From positions 62,001-126,000 of the forward strand of contig NZ_AP026561.1 in NCBI RefSeq assembly GCF_025997855.1: a stretch of 64,000 bases of DNA, read 5' to 3'. Of the stretch, positions 48,216-57,164 are shown piece by piece (positions within the stretch are counted from its first letter, which is position 1; each line of letters begins with the position of its first letter). The notes beneath the pieces are model-generated. The model saw only the letters and a program-made list of their open reading frames with translations. It made no database searches and was not told where the DNA came from. The position numbers were made by a program, and so were the translations under genes. The DNA comes from Deinococcus aetherius. GTDB taxonomy: Bacteria > Deinococcota > Deinococci > Deinococcales > Deinococcaceae.

Positions 48216-49498
48216 TCACCAGAGCTTGACGGGTTTGGACAGGGGGACGCGTCCCTCAAGTTCGTCCAGCCGCCGCTGGGCCTGGCGCGTCCACTCCTCG
48301 ACGCCGACCTCCCGCAGCAGACCCAGCGCCTCGCGCATCGTGTGGGCGGCCCTCCCCCGCTGCCCCGCCGCCTCCTCGATCTCCGCGCGTTCCACCGCCA
48401 CGATGGCGCGGTCGCTGAGGTTCTTTGAGGCCCGCGCGCTGTTCGCCGCCCGGCGCAGTTCCTCCTGCGCCTCCTGGAGCCGCCCCTGCAGGCGGTACGC
48501 GTGGGCCAGGTTCACCTCGATGTCGATGCTCCCGCCGAAGTCCATCAAGTGGGCGAAGTCGCGCGCCCGCAGACTCCAGCGGACGGCCTCCTCCAGTTGC
48601 GCCCCGGGCGGCTCGCGCGGGTCCTGCGCCTCCTCGTGGAGCCGGAAGTGCACGGCGGCGAGGTTGTTGTACTGCGCGTGCATCGCCCACGGCCAGTGCC
48701 CGCGTGTGAAGTGACCCAGCGCCGCCCGGTAACGGCGGGCCGCCCCCGGCAGGTTCCCGTCCTGCTGGGCGAGATACCCCAGCCCCGCCTCGATGGCCCC
48801 CCACTGGCGGTGATGCCCACCCCCAGCAGACGCGCGGCTCGGGCGTAGGCGGTCCGGGCCGGTTTGGGCCGCACCTTGCGCATGTGAAAACGCGCGGTCT
48901 GAATCCAGGCCAGGGCCTCGACCTCGCGGCTGGGAAGGGTCGAGGCGTCCTCCCGGTAGCGGCGCAACTGGTCTTGCAACGCCTTCACGGCGGCCCAGCC
49001 CTCCTCGTGGGAGGCGCTGACGGTTTTGACTCAGGCGACCATCGCCAGGGCCCGCAGGTGCTGGTCGGGCGACGGCTCGGCGAGGAAGGCGGCCCGCGCG
49101 TGCTCCTCGGCGGCCTCGTAGCGGCCCTGCTCGAAGGCGGTCGCGGCGAGCACCAGCAGCCGGGCCGCCTCCAGGGTGTCGGGCCGCATGGGCGTTCCCT
49201 CGTTGAAGGCCCAGGCGGCGAACTCCTCCGGCCCCGCCAGGTCGTGCGAGACGGGGCCGGTCTCGGCGACGTTGAGGGTCCAGCGCTTGGTCTTCTCCCG
49301 GGGCGCGAAGGTCACGAGCGGGGCCCCCAGTTCGCCCAGGCGCATGAGCAGGCGGGAGGCGGCGTTCTTGAGGACGGCGTCCCCCAGGTGGGTCCAGCCC
49401 CGGGCCCGGCGAAACTCGCCCACCTCCGCCCCACCCTCGCCCCGAAGCGTCAGGGTGCCGCCTCTGGTGTGGAAGTGCAGGCCGCTCGGCTCGGTCAT
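48216..49498 (-). pseudogene. TPR-type helical protein, broken by TGA and a one-base frameshift
   Basis: From ATG 49498 the first 155 codons run to TGA 49031. The same frame continues with protein-like sequence (SASHEEGWAAVKALQDQLRRYREDASTLPSREVEALAWIQT) until about 48820, where it must shift to reach WGAIEAGLGYLAQQDGNLPGAARRYRAALGHF and the rest up to 48216. One extra G in the GGGGGTGGG run would restore it. Together the parts encode an N-terminal domain with a beta-rich start (LHFHTRGGTLTLRG) and C-terminal TPR-like repeats, about 427 codons. It resembles the TPR parts of Deinococcus regulators; no DNA-binding domain is obvious. Confidence 0.7.
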
Positions 49499-49870
49499 GT
49501 CCTTCGATGGTACGCAGCCTGGACAGGGACGGCACCGCCCTGAGAATGAGTGAGAAAACGGGCGCCCGCGCGGTGGTCAGGTCGCCTGGGGCTGGCTTCA
49601 TCCCCGGATCAACAGGGGTCGAGCTGTCCTTGGCGTACCCGGGAGGTGTCACCCTGACAGCGAGGGGTCCCCTCCAAGGAAGAGGAGACGCTGCGCCCCG
49701 CTCGGCACGACATCCTTGTTGTGCAGGGTGTTCCAGGGAGGGTTCTGGGTGAGGACTGGGAGGCCAGCGGCACGAGCGCTGCTCTCCCCGCTCAGCCGCG
49801 CCCTTTCTCACCCGGTTTCGCTCCCAGGCGTAGCGAACCCGAGTGCGCCTTCACCGTCCCCGGGCGCACC
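49499..49870. other. Intergenic region, nothing recognised
   Basis: About 370 nt between two leftward genes. GC-driven open frames cross it, but none has a ribosome site or a domain. A promoter for the broken TPR gene should lie here; none stands out. Confidence 0.4.
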
Positions 49871-50983
49871 TCACGAGAACCAGCGACGGGCCCGGGCGAA
49901 CCGGCTTCGGGGGGCCGAGTCGCCCGACCTGGCCGTGAGTTCACCGTACAGGGCGTCGAGACGGCGCCAGGTGTGCTCGATGTTGAATTCCTGTCGTGCC
50001 CGCTCGTAGGCGGCGTCTCCCAGCCGCCGCCGGAGGCCCGGGTCCTCCAGGACGGAGCCGAGGGCGGCGGCGAGGGCCGCGTCGTCCCCGGGCGGGACGA
50101 GCAGACCGCTGGCGCCGTCCTCGATCATGTCGGGAATGCCGCCCACGCCCGTCGTCACGATGGCGACTCCGCGCGCCATCCCCTCCATCAGGGCGAGGGG
50201 CTGCCCCTCGAAAAAGGAGGGCAGCACGAGGACGTCCGTCTCCTCCAGAAGCCGCGTCCCCCGCTCGGCGTCGACCCAGCCGAGGAGTTCCACGCTCTGC
50301 GAGAGGCCCAGCTCGGCGACGAGGGCCTCCACGGCGGCTCTCTGGGGGCCGTCGCCGGCCAGCAGGAGCCGCGCTTCGGGCGGGCGCCCGATCCGCGCCC
50401 AGGCACGCAGCAGGCCGAGGGGATTCTTGCGCTCGATCAGCAGACCCAGGAACAGGATCCGGGGCGGCCGGTCGGGGCGGTGCGGCGCGGGGCCGACCGC
50501 GACGCCGTTGGGGACGGAGGTCACCCGCGCGCCGGGCGCGATGGCCGTCACGGCGCGGGCCAGGGAGGGCGAGAGGGTGACCACCCGGTCGGCGCGGGTC
50601 AGGGTGGCGCGCACGAGGGGCCGCAGGGGGCGCGGGCAGCGGGCGTAGAAGTCGGCGAACTCCCCCGCGTGCAGGTGCAGCACCGTGGGGACGCGGAACA
50701 CGAGCCGGGCCACCCACAGCAGCAGCCCCTTGCGGGCGAAACTGCCGTACGCGGCGGAGTGCAGGTGCACGATGCGCGGGCGGGCCGTGAGACAGCGCCG
50801 GACGAGGTGGGCGGTGCCGGAGGCGAAGAGGGCGAGCCGTCGCCGCGCCGGACCGTCGTCGTGGGTGACCACAGTCTCGACCCGCCAGCGGGTGAAAAGC
50901 GGGGTGGCGCGCAACGCGGCGACGTACCCGGCGATGCCTCCCCGCGCGGCGGTCGTCACCCACAGGACCCGGGGCGGGGTCAT
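49871..50983 (-). CDS. GT4 glycosyltransferase
   Basis: A 370-aa GT-B enzyme. The N-terminal domain has VLWVTTAARGGIAGYVAALR and RIVHLHSAAYGSFARKGLLL. The C-terminal donor-binding domain has RILFLGLLIERKNPLGLLRAW, LLLAGDGPQ and the EX7E motif FFEGQPLALMEGMARGVAIV. It transfers a sugar from an activated donor to a growing glycan at the inner membrane. The acceptor is unknown. It lies 33 nt after the next GT4 gene, in the same direction, so they form an operon. ATG 50983 is the first start of the domain. Confidence 0.9.
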   Translation of the reverse strand: MTPPRVLWVTTAARGGIAGYVAALRATPLFTRWRVETVVTHDDGPARRRLALFASGTAHLVRRCLTARPRIVHLHSAAYGSFARKGLLLWVARLVFRVPTVLHLHAGEFADFYARCPRPLRPLVRATLTRADRVVTLSPSLARAVTAIAPGARVTSVPNGVAVGPAPHRPDRPPRILFLGLLIERKNPLGLLRAWARIGRPPEARLLLAGDGPQRAAVEALVAELGLSQSVELLGWVDAERGTRLLEETDVLVLPSFFEGQPLALMEGMARGVAIVTTGVGGIPDMIEDGASGLLVPPGDDAALAAALGSVLEDPGLRRRLGDAAYERARQEFNIEHTWRRLDALYGELTARSGDSAPRSRFARARRWFS

Positions 50984-51016
50984 GGCCTCACCGCCGCCGG
51001 GCTGCCCCGCTCTCCC

Positions 51017-52195
51017 CTACCAGGAAGGCCGGACACGGGTCCTCTCCCCTTCCGGGCGGGAGCGCCCCGCCGCGCGGAAGAACACGTCGCGGAACTGGGT
51101 GACCATGCGCGCCGTCGAGAACACGGCCTCGGCGCGGGCGCGACCGGCCGCGCCCAGGCGCCCGCGCAGCGCCGGGTCGGCGGCGAGTTCTCGCAACCGG
51201 GCCGCGAAGCCCGCGAGGTCCCCGTCGGGCACCAGGAAGCCCGTCTCCCCGGGCACGACGATCTCGTTGGGGCCGTAGTGGATGTCCATCGCCACGACCG
51301 GCAGCCCGCACGCCATCGCCTCCACGAGCACGTTGGCGAAGCCCTCGGCGCGGGAGGTGAGCAAAAAGGCGTCGTGCTCCGCCAAAAAGGCGTGCGGGTC
51401 GTGGACGTACCCCACAAAACGCACCACGTCCTCCACCCCGAGTTCACGGGCGAGGGCCTCCAGCGGGCCGCGCTCGGGTCCCTCCCCCGCCACGTCCACC
51501 CGGAAGTCGGCCCCGGCGCCCCGCGCGAGCGCGGCTGCGCGCAGCAGGCGGTCGAAGCCCTTGCCCGGCACGAGGCGGCCCATCGCCGCGAAGCGGGCCG
51601 GGGCCGAGGCGGCGCGGGGCGCGGGGAGCGGCGGGATGGCGGTGGCGTTGTACACCACCCTGCCGCGCCCCGCCCGCGCCCCCCCGCGCACGAACTCGTC
51701 GAACAGGCCGCGTGTCGGCACCACCCAGGCGTCGGCCTGCGCGATCACGAAGCGGCGCAGCAGCCGCTTGGCCCGGCCCCGGTCGTCCAGGTTGTCGAGG
51801 GCGTTCTCCTCGTTGGCGACGTGGATGAAGCGCCCCCGGCGGGGCAGGCTCGCCACCGTCAGCCCGGCATACCACAGCCGGGTGTAGACGATATCGGGCC
51901 GGAATTCGCGGATGCGCGCCGCCAGAAGCGGCCGGGCACGTTGCAGGTTGCGCGCCGCGTGCAGGGCGCCCTGCTCCCCGTCTCGCAGCGGGGCCACCGC
52001 CAGGTCGCGCAGAGGCAGCGCGCCCACGTTCAGGCGCCGTTCCAGCTCGGGGTCGAGCCGGGCACTGAAGAGCGTGACGAGTTCGCACTCGAATTCCTCG
52101 CGCGGCAGGCCGTGGAGCAGTTGGGCGAGCTGGACCTCGGCGCCGCCAGGCGCCAGGCCGGGCAGGACGGCCATCAGCCGGAGCGGGCGGGTCAC
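51017..52195 (-). CDS. GT4 glycosyltransferase
   Basis: A 392-aa GT-B enzyme with LMAVLPGLAPGGAEVQLAQLL at the start, the donor-site sequence FAAMGRLVPGKGFDRLLRA and the EX7E segment RAEGFANVLVEAMACGLPVVAMD. GTG 52195 has AGGAGGAG 4 nt upstream and starts the fold, so it is preferred to the longer frame reaching 52285. It is first in the two-gene leftward operon with the GT4 gene at 49871. The product is likely an exopolysaccharide or glycolipid chain. Confidence 0.9.
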   Translation of the reverse strand: MTRPLRLMAVLPGLAPGGAEVQLAQLLHGLPREEFECELVTLFSARLDPELERRLNVGALPLRDLAVAPLRDGEQGALHAARNLQRARPLLAARIREFRPDIVYTRLWYAGLTVASLPRRGRFIHVANEENALDNLDDRGRAKRLLRRFVIAQADAWVVPTRGLFDEFVRGGARAGRGRVVYNATAIPPLPAPRAASAPARFAAMGRLVPGKGFDRLLRAAALARGAGADFRVDVAGEGPERGPLEALARELGVEDVVRFVGYVHDPHAFLAEHDAFLLTSRAEGFANVLVEAMACGLPVVAMDIHYGPNEIVVPGETGFLVPDGDLAGFAARLRELAADPALRGRLGAAGRARAEAVFSTARMVTQFRDVFFRAAGRSRPEGERTRVRPSW

Positions 52196-52517
52196 GGGCT
52201 CCTCCTGGAGGGACGGGGATCGTTCATGCAGTGTCTCCTGTGGGGTCGCCCCCGTGGTCCGGGAGGCCGGGCCGGGGCCACCCACCGAAAGGACTCCGCC
52301 GACGACCAGGGCCCTTCGGGCGTACCCGGAGGAGGCGGGGGGCGTCGGGCGTTGGATGCGGCACCTCCGGGAATGTGAACGAGACGAAGCGGCGTAGGAA
52401 ATCCTCCTGGGCGCCCCTGCCCCGGACGCGGCCAGGACCGAGTGGGCCTCTCAGCAGTGTTGTGCTTTTGCCACCGGATGGAAAGATCACCCCCTCTGCG
52501 CAACCGCTATCCAATGG
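52196..52517. other. Divergent region between the GT4 operon and a broken beta-helix gene
   Basis: It should hold the leftward promoter for the two GT4 genes. No good -35/-10 pair was found. The DNA from about 52400 may be a former 5' region of the pseudogene. Confidence 0.35.
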
Positions 52518-53026
52518 GTGATCAACGGTTGTGCAGCCCCGGCGCACCATGCCTTCGCCCCCATTCGCCCTGGTAGGGGCAACACCGCCATCGGCCTCTT
52601 GAACGCTGCGACCACGGCGAATAGTTTTGGCGTCGGGGTGATGGGCTCGTTGCTGCCGCCCAAGCTCATCGAGGGCCACACGATCAGAACCGTCGCCACC
52701 ACGGCCACCAGGACCGAAGGTGCCAACAACGTGCTTTCCCAGAGGAACTCCGTCAACGGCTACCGGCTTCACAGCATCAAGATCACGATCCTTCAGGGTC
52801 ACGAGACCGACATGCTGACCATCTCGAACGGCGTGATCAAGAACAATACCTTGCAGAGCGCAGTGGGGACGACACCTCCGTCTCCTTACGGCTGAACGCG
52901 CCGGACAGCGTGGTCGTGCAGTTGAATTCCACCGGCAGCCAGGTCCTGACCAAGGGCAGGCTCAACGTCTTTTCTACCTCACCGGGCAAAACCGGCACAT
53001 ATGCCTCTCCCCGAACCTGCCGCTGA
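52518..53026 (+). pseudogene. C-terminal remnant of a beta-helix protein, frameshifted
   Basis: The frame from 52518 encodes a piece that lines up with the beta-helix protein at 57165-59051. SFGVGVMGSLLPPKLIEGHT fits PPGLGIFGWGGKNFLAEGNV; TATRTEG fits TATKTEG; HSIKITILQGHE fits DGIKIMPRPGYS; and NGVIKNNTLQ fits GAVVEGNTIR. At about 52866 the frame shifts (one missing G in GTGGGGAC); the continuation encodes DDTSVSLRLNAPDSVVVQLNST and ends at TGA 53026. The N-terminal two thirds are gone, so it is a decayed paralogue, on the opposite strand to the intact gene. Confidence 0.65.
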
Positions 53027-53165
53027 GCGCCCCCTCGACAGCCCTTCCAGCACCGCCCGGAGGCGGGCTATCCGTGTCCTCGCAGCCTTGGTCAACCCTT
53101 GAAATTGGGCGGCGGCACGGGCACCGGGACGAGGCTCCGGGCAAGCTGGGGCACAGGGAGGACCG

Positions 53166-53414
53166 ATGTTGAAGCAGACAAGGCACGAAGACCTCGTGAT
53201 CTACACCTCGGATGACCCTGAGCAGCGCACCCGCGCCGTGGTGGAGGACGGGGGCCGCTACACCCTGGTAGAGACCCTGGAGGCGACCTACACCGAGAAC
53301 GAGGGGGCCGCCTACAACCCCGAGCAGTTCCTGGAGACGGTCACCGACTACTACCGGCAGGGACGCGGACAGCCGATCGAGAGCCCGCAGGCGGGGCTGG
53401 GCGAGGGCGGGTAG
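53166..53414 (+). CDS. Small acidic protein, 82 aa
   Basis: ATG 53166 has GGGAGGA 4 nt upstream. The sequence is acidic and well ordered (DLVIYTSDDPEQRTRAVVEDGGRYTLVETLEATY), with a Gly-rich tail. It has no signal or membrane segment and no family that I know. A strong bidirectional terminator follows 25 nt after the stop, which supports it as a separate gene. Confidence 0.55.
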   Translation: MLKQTRHEDLVIYTSDDPEQRTRAVVEDGGRYTLVETLEATYTENEGAAYNPEQFLETVTDYYRQGRGQPIESPQAGLGEGG

Positions 53415-53439
53415 GCCCACGTTCCCCACCTGTGGAAAA

Positions 53440-53477
53440 GCAAGGCGCCCACCCCTCTTGCCGGGTGGGCGCCTTGC
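53440..53477. terminator. Bidirectional terminator between convergent genes
   Basis: GCAAGGCGCCCACCC (53440-53454) pairs perfectly with GGGTGGGCGCCTTGC (53463-53477). It lies between the convergent 82-aa gene and the PIG-L gene. Confidence 0.8.
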
Positions 53478-53485
53478 TACGGCCT

Positions 53486-55489
53486 TCAGGGTGCTTGCAA
53501 CCCCGTCCAGGCCGTGTCGTTCTGGCCCCTGCGGTAGATGATGTTGTCGGTGCCGCGCGCCAGGGTCATCAGGCGCCCCGAGGCGTCCGGCATCGCCCCG
53601 ATGAGCGAGACGAAGGAGCCGCCCAGGTTGCTCCAGTCTCCCCAGCCCCCGTTCGGGCCGGTCTGTTTGATGCTCTGGACGCTGCCGCCCACGCTGCGCA
53701 CCGACACGGCGATGGTACCGTCCTGATTGCTGCCCGCTACCGGGGACCCGGTGAACTGAACGTCGCCGAGCTTGCTCCAACCCCCCCAGCCTCCCGAGGG
53801 CGTCTGCCAGCGGTGGTACAGCTTGCCGTCGCTTCCCCGCACGAACACCTCCAGGCGCCCGTCCTGGTCCCGCCCGGTGACCGGGTGAACGTCGGTCCCG
53901 AAAGAGCCGCCCAGGGACTGCCAGGCTCCCCACCCGCCGCTCGGCGCGGACTGGGAGACGGTGTAAATCGCCCCGTCGCTGGCGCGGACGAACAGCACCA
54001 GGCGGCCGAAACGGTCGAGGGCGACCGCCGGGCTGGAGGTGAACTTCGGCCCGCCGATGCCCGCCCAGCCCCCCCAGCCGCCGTTCGGCGCGAGCTGCGA
54101 CTTGATGTACATCTGGCCGTCATTGCCGCGCACGAAGACGACCAGGGTGCCGTTGGCCTGCTGGGCCGCCACCGGGATCGAGGAAACGACGCCTCCCAGA
54201 TTGACCCAGTCCCCCCAGGCCCCACCGCTGCTCACCTCAGTCTTCACCATCACCTGGCCGCTGTTGCTGCGCTCGAACGCGGCGAGGCGACCGTCCGCCA
54301 TGTTGACCACCGTGGGCGGCGCGGGGTAGTTGCCCCTCAGGTCCTCCCAGGCGCTCCAGGTGGAGCCTCCCGGCGTCGTCTGCACCATCTTCAGGGGGCT
54401 GCTGCTGCGGTCGCCGATCACGAAGGCGGCCAGACGGCCGTCGGCGAGGCGGGCCACGCTGCCGCCCTGGGTCACGTCGACGTGGAAATACTGCCGCCAG
54501 CTCCACTCGACGTAGAACCCGCCGGACTCGCCCGGGGCGACGCATCCCACCCCGCCGCTGGGGGGGCAGATGATCGGGTCGTAGTTCGCGTACGTCTTGA
54601 AGGCGCCCACCTTGGTGTTGAACTGGTCCGTCGTCACGTTGTACGGCTCCACGCCGATGTTGTAGTCCCGGTGCTGCACGGTGACGTGGGGGGCCGTGTA
54701 AGCCTTGTCGGCCGCCTCGCCAAAGCGTCCGGCGGCGATGTGGTCGGGGTGTTCGGACCGGGTGCCGTAGACGATGGGGGCCGTGTCCTGGATGTGGACG
54801 TACTTGGCCTCGGAGACGGTGAGCACGTTCGTCAGGACATTGAGCACCTGCTGACGGGTAAAGGTGTTCGAGTTGTCCATCGTCGGAGCGACGAGGGTGG
54901 GGTCCGAGCTCTCCCACAGGGCGCGCATGCTCACGCCGCTGCTGTTACTCTCGCGCATTCGCAAGAACATGAGGCGCACCCGGGGATTGCCCTGCAACAC
55001 CGAGGTCCGAATCGCCTTGCCCGCGAAGGTGTAAATCTGCTGGGTCCAGGTGTTCGGCACGCCGGACATCCGGGCGTACGCCTCTCGCTCGCCGTCCTCG
55101 CGGTTTCGCCAGTACTGCTGGTAGTCCAGGCCGTACTGCTGGGTCCCGTACTCGTTGTCCCCCGCCGTCAGAAAGACCGTGACGACGCAGTGGTTTTGCG
55201 AGACCGCCGTGGCGATGTCCGGGTTCATAAAGAGCAGGTCGTCGTCCTGGTGGGCGACGAAGAAGACGTCCTGCGCGTCGTTGCACAGGTCGGGGGCGAA
55301 GCTGAGCGAGTTCACGAAGGGCAGCGACGTGATCTCAAAGTTGGACGACGAGTTGGAGGGCATATAGGCCGACAACCCGCCCTTCGCCGAACCTCCGGCG
55401 GAGTTGGAGGGCACGTCGGAGGGGTTGCTGCAAGCCCCCAGAAGCAGGGCGGTAGCCAGCGGCAGGGCCAGGAGACGCAGACGAGGCAT
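53486..55489 (-). CDS. PIG-L family deacetylase lipoprotein with beta-propeller-like repeats
   Basis: A 667-aa lipoprotein with lipobox LGAC (Cys20). Residues about 70-330 form a PIG-L/LmbE deacetylase: VFFVAHQDDDLLFMNP (the AHxDD zinc motif), TVFLTAGDNEYG and SEHPDHIAAGRFGEAA (the second HPDH motif). Six or so repeats of GGWGxWxxLGG follow, each about 45 residues with a DGRLxVFVRGSDGxxY strand, as in PLL-like propeller lectins. It would remove N-acetyl groups from an amino-sugar glycan outside the cytoplasmic membrane while the propeller holds the glycan. Its neighbours are glycosyltransferase genes, which fits exopolysaccharide processing. ATG 55489 is preceded by GGGAGGTC. Confidence 0.85.
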   Translation of the reverse strand: MPRLRLLALPLATALLLGACSNPSDVPSNSAGGSAKGGLSAYMPSNSSSNFEITSLPFVNSLSFAPDLCNDAQDVFFVAHQDDDLLFMNPDIATAVSQNHCVVTVFLTAGDNEYGTQQYGLDYQQYWRNREDGEREAYARMSGVPNTWTQQIYTFAGKAIRTSVLQGNPRVRLMFLRMRESNSSGVSMRALWESSDPTLVAPTMDNSNTFTRQQVLNVLTNVLTVSEAKYVHIQDTAPIVYGTRSEHPDHIAAGRFGEAADKAYTAPHVTVQHRDYNIGVEPYNVTTDQFNTKVGAFKTYANYDPIICPPSGGVGCVAPGESGGFYVEWSWRQYFHVDVTQGGSVARLADGRLAAFVIGDRSSSPLKMVQTTPGGSTWSAWEDLRGNYPAPPTVVNMADGRLAAFERSNSGQVMVKTEVSSGGAWGDWVNLGGVVSSIPVAAQQANGTLVVFVRGNDGQMYIKSQLAPNGGWGGWAGIGGPKFTSSPAVALDRFGRLVLFVRASDGAIYTVSQSAPSGGWGAWQSLGGSFGTDVHPVTGRDQDGRLEVFVRGSDGKLYHRWQTPSGGWGGWSKLGDVQFTGSPVAGSNQDGTIAVSVRSVGGSVQSIKQTGPNGGWGDWSNLGGSFVSLIGAMPDASGRLMTLARGTDNIIYRRGQNDTAWTGLQAP

Positions 55490-55710
55490 GGGACAATGAC
55501 CTCCCGGAGGGGAACAGAACGTCCGGGTCCGGTCTCACCATTCGCTCTTCCGCTCCCGTTGGTGACCGACGGTAGGAGCGGCCTCGTTGCTACCCGATGC
55601 CTCACTCTAAACTAACTGGCACCTCATGTAAATACTTCACAAACTCGGTTCCACCGGGGGAAGTGGGGGCATAACGACCTAACGGTCCCCAACCACCCTT
55701 CATCGGCCCT

Positions 55711-56874
55711 TTACTCACCACGGGCCATCTCCTCCAGGTGCGGCAGCATCCGGTCGACGACGCGCTCCCAGGTGAACTGCTGCCGCACCCGGTCGTAGGC
55801 CTGGCGCCCCAGCTCCTCGGCCAACCCGGGACCTTGCAGCAGCCGCAGCATGGCCGCCGCCAGCGCCGGGGGGGAGCCCTGGTCCACCAGCAGGCCGGTC
55901 TGGCCCTGTTGCACGATCTCGGAGGCGGGGCCGACGTTCAGCGCGACGCAGGGCAGGCCGTGGCCCATCGCCTCGCAGAAGACGTGGCCCCAGGGCTCGA
56001 AGGACGGCATCACGAAGAGGCGGGCCCGGGCGTAGAGGTCGGCGAGCACCGCCCGGTCGCGCACCCGCCCGATCCAGCGCACGCCCGGCTGGGGCGGGGT
56101 CTTGGGCAGGCGGGGGCCCACGATCCAGAGTTCCGCCTCGGGAAGCTGGGCGCGGACTTCCTGGAAGGCCCGCAGAACGTCCAGGCCCCCCTTGCGCTCG
56201 AAGTCGATGCCGACAAAGAGGGCGACCGGCTCGTCGTAGCGTTTGTGCTCCAGGGACGAGGCCATCAGGTTGGTGCCCGCCCCGACGCGGACGACCCGCG
56301 CAGGATCGCAGCCGTAGTCCTCGATCAGCGAGCGGGCGGTGAAGTCGCTCCAGGGAAACAGCCGGGCCGCGCCCCGGTACACGTCCCGCTCCAGGCGCAA
56401 CCACTCGGCCATCGCCCCCCTGGAGAGGGGATGGTCGACGGGGTAGTACCGGCGCGACATCTCGAAGGTGGCGTCCAGATACACCGCGTAGGGTTTGGGG
56501 GCCGAGCCGGGGGCGAACTGCAGGTAGGTCTGGAGGATGACGTCGTACTCCCCCCGCTTGGAGTCGAGGTAACGCTGCGCCACCGCCGTCCTCTGCCGGA
56601 AGAGGTGGGGGTTGAAATGCATGTTGCGGCGCCAGTCGGTGATGTTGGGCCGGAACTGCCTCAGCTTGTTCACGAGGTCGGCGGCGGGCGCGAGGGTGGG
56701 TGAGGTTCTCCCGACGACCTGGACCCGCTCGTCGAGCGCGCGGTAGAGGGCCGCGTTGCGCGAGAATTCCCTCTTGTAGTCGGTGATGAATTCGAGGTCG
56801 AGGCCCACCAGGCGCAGCTCACGCGCCGGGGTCCGCCCCGCTTCGGGGGCGCCGGGCACACTCTCCTTCAACAT
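55711..56874 (-). CDS. GT4 glycosyltransferase
   Basis: A 387-aa GT-B enzyme. The C-terminal domain shows VALFVGIDFERKGGLDVLRAF, LWIVGPRLP and the EX7E region FEPWGHVFCEAMGHGLPCVALNVG. The N-terminal domain has YKREFSRNAALYRAL and an AVYLDATFEMSRRYYP segment. It is probably the third transferase of the polysaccharide locus. It stands alone between the deacetylase and the beta-helix gene, all leftward. ATG 56874 has only a weak GGGA-type ribosome site. Confidence 0.9.
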   Translation of the reverse strand: MLKESVPGAPEAGRTPARELRLVGLDLEFITDYKREFSRNAALYRALDERVQVVGRTSPTLAPAADLVNKLRQFRPNITDWRRNMHFNPHLFRQRTAVAQRYLDSKRGEYDVILQTYLQFAPGSAPKPYAVYLDATFEMSRRYYPVDHPLSRGAMAEWLRLERDVYRGAARLFPWSDFTARSLIEDYGCDPARVVRVGAGTNLMASSLEHKRYDEPVALFVGIDFERKGGLDVLRAFQEVRAQLPEAELWIVGPRLPKTPPQPGVRWIGRVRDRAVLADLYARARLFVMPSFEPWGHVFCEAMGHGLPCVALNVGPASEIVQQGQTGLLVDQGSPPALAAAMLRLLQGPGLAEELGRQAYDRVRQQFTWERVVDRMLPHLEEMARGE

Positions 56875-57164
56875 GGGCCACGACCCGGAAGACGGAGGGG
56901 GAAAGAGAATCCCGCCGCCCCAGGAGGCGCGAGTTCCCGGATAGCCGAGACCGCCCCGCCCCCGGGCAAGGGAGGCCTCCTCTCGCAGCTTGGAAGAGCA
57001 CGCATCTGGGCAGACTGTATCGCAAGACGTCCGAGGCCGGGGACCTTTCTTACGACCACCCCCCCTCGGGGGAACACGCCCGCGCGGCAGGCAGCCTCCG
57101 CTTCATTCTGGGGAATGATCCGTGGACTACGGCGACAGCAGCGGCACAGGAGACGGGTGGCGGC